DNA from: Desulfuromonadaceae bacterium UBA6124
GTDB taxonomy: Bacteria; Desulfobacterota; Desulfuromonadia; Desulfuromonadales; Trichloromonadaceae
Assembly (NCBI GenBank): GCA_002423365.1
Contig: DIVU01000048.1
Span: forward strand, 3,044-12,621
Length of the DNA stretch: 9,578 nucleotides
Direction: 5' to 3'
Positions 1 through 6,133 of the stretch are shown here, one piece after another. A program made the translations under genes and the position numbers. Within the stretch, counting starts at the first letter, position 1; each line of letters opens with the position of its first letter. The notes beneath the pieces were generated by a model, which had not been told where the DNA came from, ran no database searches, and was given only the letters and a program-made list of their open reading frames with translations.

Positions 1-392
1 GCCAGGGAATCGTAAATCAGCTCCAGATTCTCTTCCAGGCTGATGCGCAGCGCCTCGTGGACGTGGAAATCCCAGGTCTTGCCGAAGATGGTCACGGTAT
101 CCGGCTCGGCCTGGACCAGGGTCCGGATGTTGTTGTCCTTGTCCGGCGTGGTGTTGGCCCGGCGTGTCGATCCGAAGGCGGCGATCTTCGCCTGTTTCAG
201 GCTGATCTTCTTGATGTCCTTGAAGAAGGCGATGTCCTTGGGGTTGGAGCCGGGCCAGCCCCCCTCGATGTAATGAATGCCCAGGTCGTCCAGAAGTTGG
301 GCGATGCGGATCTTGTCCGCCACCAGAAAGGAAACATCCTCGGCCTGCGTACCATCGCGCAGGGTCGTATCGTAGAGTTTGATCTGATTCAT
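1..392 (-). CDS. cimA: (R)-citramalate synthase, N-terminal part (3' end outside window)
   Basis: The first 130 codons of a DRE-TIM metallolyase that condenses pyruvate and acetyl-CoA to (R)-citramalate, the entry step of threonine-independent isoleucine synthesis. The translation opens MNQIKLYDTTLRDGTQAED. DTTLRDGTQ (residues 8-16) is the family signature, with catalytic Arg12 and metal-binding Asp13. It continues with the substrate-pocket stretch EGGWPGSNPKD (43-53). The GTQAEDVSFL variant and the GGWPGSNP stretch fit the long (about 530 aa) CimA type better than LeuA or NifV. The ATG at 392-390 is chosen because the protein begins directly before the conserved first beta strand; a modest GGGGA lies 7 nt upstream. 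The gene follows lysC after 95 nt containing a perfect palindrome, so it may be partly uncoupled from the operon. Isopropylmalate or homocitrate synthase remains possible because the C-terminal regulatory domain is not visible. Confidence 0.9.
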   Translation of the reverse strand, partial: MNQIKLYDTTLRDGTQAEDVSFLVADKIRIAQLLDDLGIHYIEGGWPGSNPKDIAFFKDIKKISLKQAKIAAFGSTRRANTTPDKDNNIRTLVQAEPDTVTIFGKTWDFHVHEALRISLEENLELIYDSL

Positions 393-427
393 GCCTCTAT
401 CCCCGTTTCCGCAACCTGACAATGCAG

Positions 428-455
428 GTAGGGGCGACGCATGCGTCGCCCCTAC
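428..455. repeat. Perfect 28-nt palindrome with GTAG ends (REP-like element)
   Basis: Each half is GTAGGGGCGACGCA followed directly by its exact reverse complement, so all 28 bases are self-complementary. It sits in the 95-nt gap between the lysC stop and the cimA start. On both strands it begins with GTAG followed by a GC-rich inverted repeat, which is the layout described for REP sequences mobilised by RAYT (TnpA-REP) transposases. No RAYT gene is in the window and I saw no second copy here. As RNA it would form a very stable hairpin of about 12 bp with a minimal loop. It has no U-tract, so it is not a standard intrinsic terminator, but it could protect upstream lysC mRNA or dampen read-through into cimA. 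The palindrome is certain; the REP assignment is inference. Confidence 0.65.
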
Positions 456-487
456 GACTGGATCCTGGTTGTCGTGAGAAACTGTCT

Positions 488-1720
488 TTATTCGGGCTTG
501 ATGTCTTTTTTGGCCAAATCGAAGGATTCGTGCAGGACTCGCACCGCCAGTTCGGTGTACTTGGAGTCGATGACGCAGGAAACCTTGATCTCACTGGTGG
601 AAATCATCTGGATGTTGATCCCCTCTTGGGACAGGGTCTGGAACATCTTGCTGGCCACGCCGGAGTGGGAGCGCATGCCGACACCGACGATGGAGACCTT
701 GGCGATGCTTTCGTCGCTGGTCACGGAAGCGGCACCCGTCTCCTTGGCGGTTTCCTCGACGATCTTCAGGGCTTTTTTGAAATCGCTCTTGGGCACGGTG
801 AAGGTCAGGTCGGTGTAGCCTTCATGGGAGACGTTCTGGATGATCATGTCCACGGTGATGTTGGCGTGGGACAGGGGGGAGAAGATCTTCGCGGCAATCC
901 CCGGTTTGTCGGGAACCCGCAGCACGGAAATCTTGGCTTCATCCTTGTTGTAGGTAATTCCCGAAACCAGAACGGCTTCCATATCAGCATCCTCCTTCGT
1001 GACCAGAGTACCTGGATTGTCGTTAAAACTCGAACGGACGTGAACAACCACGCCGTATTTCTTGGCGAATTCGACGCTGCGGATCTGCAGCACCTTGGAA
1101 CCGAGGGACGCCATCTCGAGCATTTCGTCATAGGAGACCTTTTCCATCTTGGAGGCTTCCGGGACGATACGCGGGTCGGTCGTATAGATGCCGTCGACGT
1201 CGGTAAAAATTTCGCAGACGTCGGCCTTGACCGCCGCCGCCACCGCCACCGCCGAGGTATCGGAACCCCCGCGCCCGAGGGTGGTAATGTTGCCGTCCTT
1301 GTCGACCCCCTGGAAACCGGCGACGATGATGATCGTGCCGCTCTTGAGATCCTCGCGAATCTTCTTGTCGTCGATCTTTTCGATGCGCGCTTTGGAAAAA
1401 ACGCTGTCGGTGACGATGGGGATCTGAAAGCCGCAGTAGCTCTTGGCCTTGTAACCCATCGACTGCAGGCACATGGAAAGGAGAGACATGCTCACCTGCT
1501 CACCGGTGGCGACCAGGACATCGTATTCACGCTCGCTGGGGAACTCGCACATTTCGTTGGCGAGCGCCACGAGTTTGTTGGTTTCGCCAGCCATGGCCGA
1601 AACGATAACCACCACATCGTTGCCTTCGTCGTAGGTTTTGGCCACGCGACGAGCGACGTTGCGGATCCTGTCGATGGTACCTACGGACGTCCCGCCGTAC
1701 TTCTGCACAACCAGGGCCAT
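488..1720 (-). CDS. lysC: Aspartate kinase (aspartokinase), ACT-regulated
   Basis: Phosphorylates L-aspartate with ATP, the first step toward lysine, diaminopimelate, methionine and threonine. The 410-aa protein has an amino-acid kinase domain (about 1-245) with the signature KYGGTSVG at 7-14, the TTLGRGGSDTSA nucleotide/substrate region (146-157) and FTDVDGIYTTDPR (172-184). Two C-terminal ACT domains follow (about 265-335 and 340-408), including the loop ISTSEIKVSCVI (373-384). Length and architecture match mono-functional, feedback-regulated LysC of the Bacillus/Corynebacterium type, with no fused homoserine dehydrogenase. The ATG is supported by AAGGAGG ending 10 nt upstream. A second, internal ribosome site at codon 247 predicts a separate ACT-only beta subunit (separate entry). 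The stop is TAA. It lies 48 nt after the E3 gene and 95 nt before cimA. Lysine and/or threonine inhibition is likely from the family but cannot be read from the sequence. Confidence 0.96.
   Translation of the reverse strand: MALVVQKYGGTSVGTIDRIRNVARRVAKTYDEGNDVVVIVSAMAGETNKLVALANEMCEFPSEREYDVLVATGEQVSMSLLSMCLQSMGYKAKSYCGFQIPIVTDSVFSKARIEKIDDKKIREDLKSGTIIIVAGFQGVDKDGNITTLGRGGSDTSAVAVAAAVKADVCEIFTDVDGIYTTDPRIVPEASKMEKVSYDEMLEMASLGSKVLQIRSVEFAKKYGVVVHVRSSFNDNPGTLVTKEDADMEAVLVSGITYNKDEAKISVLRVPDKPGIAAKIFSPLSHANITVDMIIQNVSHEGYTDLTFTVPKSDFKKALKIVEETAKETGAASVTSDESIAKVSIVGVGMRSHSGVASKMFQTLSQEGINIQMISTSEIKVSCVIDSKYTELAVRVLHESFDLAKKDIKPE
980..997 (-). promoter_or_regulatory. Internal ribosome-binding site and ATG for aspartokinase beta subunit
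   Basis: Inside lysC, minus-strand AAGGAGG (997-991) is followed after 8 nt by an in-frame ATG (982-980), codon 247 of 410. Translation from here would give a 164-aa protein (488-982) made only of the short linker and both ACT domains. In Bacillus subtilis aspartokinase II and Corynebacterium glutamicum LysC, an in-frame internal start at about residues 246-250 makes exactly this beta subunit, giving an alpha2beta2 enzyme. The underlying codons encode TKEDADM at the domain boundary. The site is as strong as the gene's own RBS. The sequence match is seen directly; actual internal initiation is inferred from the family precedent. Confidence 0.65.
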
Positions 1721-1730
1721 AATTCCCTCT

Positions 1731-1738
1731 TCCTCCTT
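1731..1738 (-). promoter_or_regulatory. lysC ribosome-binding site
   Basis: Minus-strand AAGGAGGA lies 10 nt before the lysC ATG, with a second purine run (AGAGGG) between them. It fixes the lysC start. It also shows that lysC has its own strong initiation signal and does not depend on coupling to the upstream E3 gene, unlike most genes of this cluster. Confidence 0.75.
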
Positions 1739-1742
1739 TTGG

Positions 1743-1763
1743 AAAAACGACTTTATGGGTCGT
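1743..1763 (-). terminator. Weak hairpin plus T-tract between E3 gene and lysC
   Basis: Read on the minus strand, ACGAC, a 7-nt loop (CCATAAA), GTCGT and then further T residues (five Ts in a row counting the stem's last base). This has the form of an intrinsic terminator but the stem is only 5 bp with three G-C pairs, so termination would be inefficient at best. It lies just after the E3 stop and ends a few nt before the lysC ribosome site. It could be a partial terminator or leader element, or simply chance. Confidence 0.2.
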
Positions 1764-1768
1764 ATAGG

Positions 1769-3184
1769 TTAAGCGTCGGATGATTTTCGCCGGGAAGCCG
1801 CACGCCCCAACCGATGAACCGCGAGCCCGGTAAGATCCTCGGCGGCCTCCTTGATCATCTCCGGCAGGCTGGGATGGGCACGAATCCCCGCAGCCAATTC
1901 CCGCGCCGTCAGTTCGCGGCTCATGGCCAAAGAGGCCTCGGCAATGAGCGACGAGGCTTCAGCGCCGACGATGGTCACGCCAAGAATCCGCCCGCCGTCT
2001 TTCTCCGCCAAAATCTTTACCGTGCCACGCGGCTCTCCCGCGCACAGAGCCATGCCCGATGCGAGATAAGCGAAGCGGCCCACCTGATAAGCAAGACCTT
2101 GCTCCCGGCACTGCTCCTCGGTCAGCCCAACCTGGGCGATCTCCGGATCGGTGAAAACGATGCTCGGCACCACCCGATAATCGGCTCGGACCTGTCCGCC
2201 CAGGGCATTTTCCACGGCGATCTCGGCCTGATAGGAGGCCACATGGGCCAATTGCCAGCCACCGATCAGATCGCCGATGGCATAGATACCGTCAACGCTC
2301 GTGCGCATTCCGTCATCTACCGCCACGACGCCCCGCTCCAGTCGAACTCCGATCTCTTCGAGCCCGAGTCCTTCGCTGTTGGGACGGCGCCCGACGGAAA
2401 GGAGGATTTTTTCGACCTGGAGAGTTTCGCCGCCGGCAAGACGGACATGCACCCCGTCGGAGCGGGATTCCACGTCCGCGACGGCGGTGTCGAGATGAAG
2501 CTTGACCCCTGCCGCCTTGAAGGACTTTTCCACTTCGCGCACCGCCTGCCGGTCGCTGCGCGCGAGCAGAACGGGAAGCTGTTCTACGACGTGAACGGTG
2601 ACACCGAAAGCGGAAAAAATCCCGGCGAATTCGCAGCCTATGTAGCCGCCCCCGACAATCAGCAGGCTCTTGGGAAGATCCTTAATAGCAAGAAATTCAT
2701 CGCTGGTCAAAACATTTTTCCCGTCCGGCGCGAAGCCTTCGGGCACCAGCGGACGACCGCCGGTGGCCAGGATGACGGCCTTGGCGCGCAGATGCCCGAC
2801 CGCCCCCTGGCCGCGGATTCCAACCCGGCCCGGGCCTTCGAGAAAACCCCGACCGTGGTAGAGATCGACACCGTTGCCCTTGAGCAGTTGCGCGACCCCA
2901 TCGACCAGCTGGGAAACCACCCCATCCTTGCGGTCGACGGCCGCGGCAAAATCGAAGACGGGCTCACCGAGACGGATGCCATGGCTGTCGGCCTCGCGCA
3001 GGGATCGCAGCAGGAGGGCACTGCTATAGAGGGCCTTGGTCGGGATGCAGCCCCGGTTGAGGCAGGTTCCCCCCACCGCATCGGACTCCACCAAGCAGAC
3101 CCGGGCGCCGCGCTGGGCACCGCGAATGGCGGCGACATACCCCCCCGGACCGCCGCCGATCACCGCCAGATCGTATTCCTTCAC
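1769..3184 (-). CDS. lpdA: Dihydrolipoamide dehydrogenase (E3)-like flavoprotein disulfide reductase
   Basis: Likely oxidises the dihydrolipoyl groups of 2-oxoacid dehydrogenase or glycine cleavage complexes with NAD+. The 471-aa protein has the FAD-binding GGGPGG at 10-15 and the redox-active disulfide in GGTCLNRGCIPTK (Cys41, Cys46). A second Rossmann motif GGGYIG (178-183) is followed by Glu201 at the end of the next strand, which favours NAD over NADP. The second FAD contact is YAIGD (301-305). The C-terminal dimerisation domain carries the catalytic pair His437/Glu442 in AHPSLPE. There is no lipoyl domain. It starts with GTG; the start overlaps the tsaE stop by 4 nt (GTGA), so translation is coupled. 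No E1, E2, glycine-cleavage or lipoylation gene is adjacent, so its partner complex is unknown. Mercuric or other related reductases are less likely because the E3 motifs are complete and no metal-binding extension is present. Confidence 0.88.
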   Translation of the reverse strand: MKEYDLAVIGGGPGGYVAAIRGAQRGARVCLVESDAVGGTCLNRGCIPTKALYSSALLLRSLREADSHGIRLGEPVFDFAAAVDRKDGVVSQLVDGVAQLLKGNGVDLYHGRGFLEGPGRVGIRGQGAVGHLRAKAVILATGGRPLVPEGFAPDGKNVLTSDEFLAIKDLPKSLLIVGGGYIGCEFAGIFSAFGVTVHVVEQLPVLLARSDRQAVREVEKSFKAAGVKLHLDTAVADVESRSDGVHVRLAGGETLQVEKILLSVGRRPNSEGLGLEEIGVRLERGVVAVDDGMRTSVDGIYAIGDLIGGWQLAHVASYQAEIAVENALGGQVRADYRVVPSIVFTDPEIAQVGLTEEQCREQGLAYQVGRFAYLASGMALCAGEPRGTVKILAEKDGGRILGVTIVGAEASSLIAEASLAMSRELTARELAAGIRAHPSLPEMIKEAAEDLTGLAVHRLGRAASRRKSSDA

Positions 3185-3672
3185 GCCTCATCTCCCCCAA
3201 TCGCCCAGTCCCGCCGCAACGAATCGAGCAGTTGGCCATCGGGTTCCCCGTCGGCCTCCAGGGTAATCCGGCGGGAGTTTTCCGTTCCATGCTCCAGACG
3301 CACACGCAACCCCTCCAGCACCAGCTCCGGGAAACGATCGGCCCACTCGACGACTGTCACCCCGGCGCCATGGAGATAATCTTCAAAACCGAGATCGACC
3401 AGATCCTCAACTGAAACCAGCCGATAAAGATCGAAATGATAGAGGGGTAGCCGCCCCGCGTAGGGATTCATCAGCGTGTAGGAAGGGCTGGTCACCGGTT
3501 CATCCTCCGCGACCTCCAGCCCCCGGGCCAGCCCCTGGGTGAAGCAGGTTTTGCCGGCCCCCAGTTCACCATGCAGCAGCACCACCGAGGAGGGGCCGAG
3601 CAAACGCCCCAGGACCTCCCCCAGTTCCCGGGTCCGCTCCGGTGAGGTCGTCTCTAGCGTCCAGGTGTGCAC
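3181..3672 (-). CDS. tsaE: tRNA threonylcarbamoyladenosine (t6A) biosynthesis ATPase TsaE
   Basis: ATPase that works with TsaB and TsaD in transferring threonylcarbamoyl to A37 of ANN-decoding tRNAs. The 163-aa protein has the Walker A motif GELGAGKT at 35-42, the switch-like VTSPSYTLMNPY (60-71), HFDLYRL (79-85) and the Walker B-like VVEWADRF (107-114), all hallmarks of the family formerly called YjeE. Length is typical. The start is GTG at 3672-3670, only 3 nt after the CBS gene's TGA and with no clear Shine-Dalgarno, so it probably relies on translational coupling. Its end overlaps the E3 gene by 4 nt. In E. coli tsaE directly follows nnr; here a CBS gene stands between them. TsaB, TsaC and TsaD are not in the window. 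Confidence 0.95.
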   Translation of the reverse strand: MHTWTLETTSPERTRELGEVLGRLLGPSSVVLLHGELGAGKTCFTQGLARGLEVAEDEPVTSPSYTLMNPYAGRLPLYHFDLYRLVSVEDLVDLGFEDYLHGAGVTVVEWADRFPELVLEGLRVRLEHGTENSRRITLEADGEPDGQLLDSLRRDWAIGGDEA

Positions 3673-3675
3673 GGA

Positions 3676-4125
3676 TCAGGAACGCATAGAGCGGATGATG
3701 TCAAAACGCGCGACTACCCCGAGCAGCTTCTCGCCATCGACCACCGGGATAAGATGCACCGAACGATCGACCATCAGCCCGGCGATGTCGGCGACCGGTG
3801 TATCGAGGGAGCAGGTGGTGACCTCACGGGAACAGATCTCACCGACCTTGCGGGCGGTTATCTTTTTCACCTCTTCCTGAAATGTCTTTTCGCTTTCCAG
3901 ATAGAAGACCCAATCGAAAATGGAAATAACCGTGGGGATATGCAGGGGCTTGTCCTGCTCGACCAGATCCGTTTCCGTCACCACCCCTTCCAGGCGCCCT
4001 TCGCCGTCCACCACCGGCAGGGCGTTGACGTTGTACTGGGCAAAGAGGCGGGCCAGTTCGTCCACTTCGGTCTCGGCGGTGACGGTGTAAACCTGGGTGG
4101 TCATGATATCTTTCGCGGTCAGCAT
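3676..4125 (-). CDS. Stand-alone tandem CBS-domain protein, possible nucleotide sensor
   Basis: A 149-aa soluble protein made of two CBS domains (about 1-57 and 89-148) and nothing else: no transporter, kinase or IMP dehydrogenase domain. CBS1 includes DIMTTQVYTV and NVNALPVVDGEGRLEGVVTETDL. CBS2 includes EICSREVTTCSLDTPV and HLIPVVDGEKLLGVVARFDI. The pieces PVVDGE and GVV followed by an acidic or basic D-loop are the usual ligand-facing elements. The linker (58-88) is rich in aromatic and hydrophobic residues. CBS pairs commonly bind AMP, ATP, SAM or, in DarB/CbpB and OpuCA, c-di-AMP. The ATG has GAGGAG 5 nt upstream. It follows nnr after 51 nt and precedes tsaE by 3 nt. Because the c-di-AMP synthase gene heads this cluster, a c-di-AMP receptor role is plausible but is inference. 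Confidence 0.9.
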   Translation of the reverse strand: MLTAKDIMTTQVYTVTAETEVDELARLFAQYNVNALPVVDGEGRLEGVVTETDLVEQDKPLHIPTVISIFDWVFYLESEKTFQEEVKKITARKVGEICSREVTTCSLDTPVADIAGLMVDRSVHLIPVVDGEKLLGVVARFDIIRSMRS

Positions 4126-4176
4126 GGGATCTCCTCGTTGATTGAATAAATACCGGTAAAAGCTGCCGGCCCTGCC

Positions 4177-5751
4177 TCAGGAAAGGCGGTCCTCGATTTC
4201 CCCGGCGGCCAGAGCGGCACGGGCGGCAGGGAGTTCTCGCAACAGATCGGAAGCAAAGAGCCCAGAGTTGCCTTGGCGCGCGGCGAGACGGTCCCCGGCC
4301 AGGGCATGCAGGTAGACCCCGAGGACGGCGGCGGATTCGGCCGTCAGACCCTGGGCCAAAAGTCCGCCGATGATCCCGGTCAGGGCATCCCCCATGCCGC
4401 CGCTGGCCATGCCGGGATTGCCGCCGCTATTGATCCGCACCCGGCCGTCAGGCAGGGCGACGACGGTGCGTGCGCCCTTGAGTACCAGCGTCACCCGATA
4501 ATCCAAGGCGAAACGACGGGCCGCGCCGACCCGGTCGGCCTCGATGTCGGCGACGGAGGTCCCGGTCAGGCGGGACATCTCACCGGGATGGGGGGTGAGA
4601 ACCGCCTGCAGATCAGGGATATCCCGCAGGAAGCTGGGGTGCGGCCCCAGGGCATTGAGGCCGTCGGCGTCGATGACCATGGGCAGGGGGCACTCGCGCA
4701 CCAGCTTCCGCACCAGATCCGCCGTTTCCGGGAGCTGACCGAGACCCGGACCGACGGCGAGCGCCTCTTTATCCCGCCACAGGTCGCAAAGCTCCTCCCC
4801 TGCCGCCCAGGCCAGGGCGCCGTCAACCTCGGCCAGGGGCGCGGTCATCACCTCGGTGAGTTTGATCGCCATGGCCGGCTGGGCCGAAAGGGGACAACCC
4901 AGAGTCACCAGCCCGGCCCCCATGCGCAAGCCGCCTTCGGCGGTCAGCGCCGCCGCGCCGGTTTTGCCCCGGGCGCCGGCCACCACCAGCAGATGGCCGA
5001 ATGTCCCCTTGTGCCCGGTCGCCGGGCGCTCCGGGAGCAATGGCGCGGCCTCGGCGGCGGTGACGAGGCGGAAGTCATCCTCGCAGGCCGCCAGTAAGGT
5101 CGCGGGAATGCCGATATCGAGAATCTCCAAGGTTCCGATCTGAGCCCGCCCGGGATAAAGCGCCTGCCCCAGCTTGGGCGCGGCAAAGGTCAGAGTCAGG
5201 TCCGCGCGCACCGCCTTGCCGAGCAGAGATCCATGGGTGGCATCGACACCGGAAGGGATATCCACCGCCACCACCGGCCGCCCGCAAGCGTTGATCCAGT
5301 CGATGGCCCGCCCGTAGTGGCCGCGCACCGGGGCGCAGAGACCGGTGCCGAAGAGGGCGTCGACCACCAGACAGGTCGAGCCGAGTTCGTCCAGGGCCGT
5401 CAACAGCCGGTGCTCATCGGGCACGAATGCCACCTGGCCACCCATTCGGGTCAAAATATCGAGATTGACGGAAGCATCGCCGACGATCGCCGACGGTTCG
5501 GCGAGAACCAAGGTTTGCACTTGCCATCCCCAGTTGAGCAGATGCCGGGCAATGACATAGCCGTCGCCACCGTTGTTCCCTTTCCCCGCCAGAATCAGCA
5601 CGGGACCGGGGAAAAGTTCGGCATAGCACCGGCACAACCGTTCGGCCGCCCCCCGTCCGGCATTTTCCATGAGGACCACACCGGGCATGCCGAGATCTTC
5701 GATGGCTTGGCGGTCGAGTTCACGCATTCGCGCGGCGGTCAACAGTTTCAT
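4177..5751 (-). CDS. nnr: Bifunctional NAD(P)HX epimerase / ADP-dependent NAD(P)HX dehydratase
   Basis: Repairs hydrated NADH and NADPH. The N-terminal domain epimerises R- to S-NAD(P)HX and the C-terminal domain dehydrates S-NAD(P)HX using ADP. The 524-aa protein shows the YjeF_N domain (about 1-220) with GKGNNGGDG (56-64), VVDALFGTGL around Asp131 (129-138) and DIPSGVDA (164-171). The ribokinase-like carbohydrate kinase domain (about 230-515) has TGHKGTFGHLLVVAGA (245-260), TPHPGE (386-391), LKGARTV (424-430) and NPGMASGGMGD (445-455), with the likely catalytic Asp455. Both domains look intact and the length matches the E. coli fusion. The ATG overlaps the acpS stop by 4 nt (ATGA), with GGAG 5 nt upstream, so the two genes are coupled. 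A 51-nt gap to the CBS gene is one of the few places an internal promoter could sit. Confidence 0.96.
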   Translation of the reverse strand: MKLLTAARMRELDRQAIEDLGMPGVVLMENAGRGAAERLCRCYAELFPGPVLILAGKGNNGGDGYVIARHLLNWGWQVQTLVLAEPSAIVGDASVNLDILTRMGGQVAFVPDEHRLLTALDELGSTCLVVDALFGTGLCAPVRGHYGRAIDWINACGRPVVAVDIPSGVDATHGSLLGKAVRADLTLTFAAPKLGQALYPGRAQIGTLEILDIGIPATLLAACEDDFRLVTAAEAAPLLPERPATGHKGTFGHLLVVAGARGKTGAAALTAEGGLRMGAGLVTLGCPLSAQPAMAIKLTEVMTAPLAEVDGALAWAAGEELCDLWRDKEALAVGPGLGQLPETADLVRKLVRECPLPMVIDADGLNALGPHPSFLRDIPDLQAVLTPHPGEMSRLTGTSVADIEADRVGAARRFALDYRVTLVLKGARTVVALPDGRVRINSGGNPGMASGGMGDALTGIIGGLLAQGLTAESAAVLGVYLHALAGDRLAARQGNSGLFASDLLRELPAARAALAAGEIEDRLS

Positions 5752-6131
5752 GGTCGCTCCAGAATCACCGTGGCACTGGCGTAATCGCCCTCGTGACTGT
5801 AGGAAAGATGAATCGTAATGATCCCCCGCTCGGCGAGAATTTCCGCGGCACGACCGCTGACGGCCAGTGACGGCTTGCCCAGATCGTCGCGAAGTACCTC
5901 CATGTCCTGCCAGCGGATACCTGCGCGCAGCCCCAGTCCGAGGGCCTTGAGAAAAGCTTCCTTAACCGCGAAACGGGCGGCCAGATGGGGGGACGGATCC
6001 GGCTTCGGCAGGCAATAGGCCTGTTCCCCCGGGGTGAAGATCCGCTCGATGAGCGCCTGATTGCCCTTTTCGAGAAAACAGCGGAAGCGGGAAGCGCGGC
6101 TCAGGTCAGTGCCGACCCCGGCAATCGCCAC
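5748..6131 (-). CDS. acpS: Holo-[acyl-carrier-protein] synthase
   Basis: Transfers 4'-phosphopantetheine from CoA to a serine of acyl carrier protein, activating fatty-acid synthesis. The 127-aa protein has the family motifs VGTDLSRASRF (6-16) with Mg-binding Asp9, IFTPGE (31-36), and ARFAVKEAFLKALG (52-65) with catalytic/metal Glu58 and Lys62. The C-terminal HLSYSHEGDYASATV strand completes it. After GTDL the sequence is SRASRF instead of the more usual xExxRI, a mild divergence. The start is GTG at 6131-6129, 2 nt after the pdxJ TAG and with a GGGGGA run just upstream that overlaps the end of pdxJ. The pdxJ-acpS pair is also found in E. coli. The stop overlaps nnr by 4 nt. Confidence 0.95.
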   Translation of the reverse strand: MAIAGVGTDLSRASRFRCFLEKGNQALIERIFTPGEQAYCLPKPDPSPHLAARFAVKEAFLKALGLGLRAGIRWQDMEVLRDDLGKPSLAVSGRAAEILAERGIITIHLSYSHEGDYASATVILERP

Positions 6132-6133
6132 GA

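Noticed and set aside
428..455. The palindrome as a rho-independent terminator for lysC
   Set aside because: The stem is strong, but neither side has a run of Ts; the flanks are mixed sequence, so a REP-like repeat is a better description.
397..594. Short minus-strand frame of 65 aa spanning the lysC 3' end, the palindrome and the gap before cimA
   Set aside because: It overlaps lysC in another frame, reads through the palindrome, and has no ribosome site or recognisable sequence.
1721..1768. Lysine riboswitch (L-box) ahead of lysC
   Set aside because: The gap is only 48 nt, far shorter than the roughly 170-nt lysine riboswitch aptamer, and the upstream sequence is coding.
422..1783. Long plus-strand open frame (453 aa) antisense to lysC
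   Set aside because: It is a mirror of the lysC codon bias (GC-rich third positions keep the antisense frame open). The translation is rich in Gly/His/Asp with no recognisable family, while the minus strand encodes a complete, motif-perfect aspartokinase.
1814..3379. Plus-strand open frame of 521 aa antisense to the E3 gene and tsaE
   Set aside because: It runs across two well-supported minus-strand genes, has no domain signature and has the composition of a GC-driven antisense shadow.
4273..5097. Plus-strand open frame of 274 aa antisense to nnr
   Set aside because: Gly/Arg/Gln-rich low-complexity translation opposite a complete two-domain Nnr; no support as a gene.
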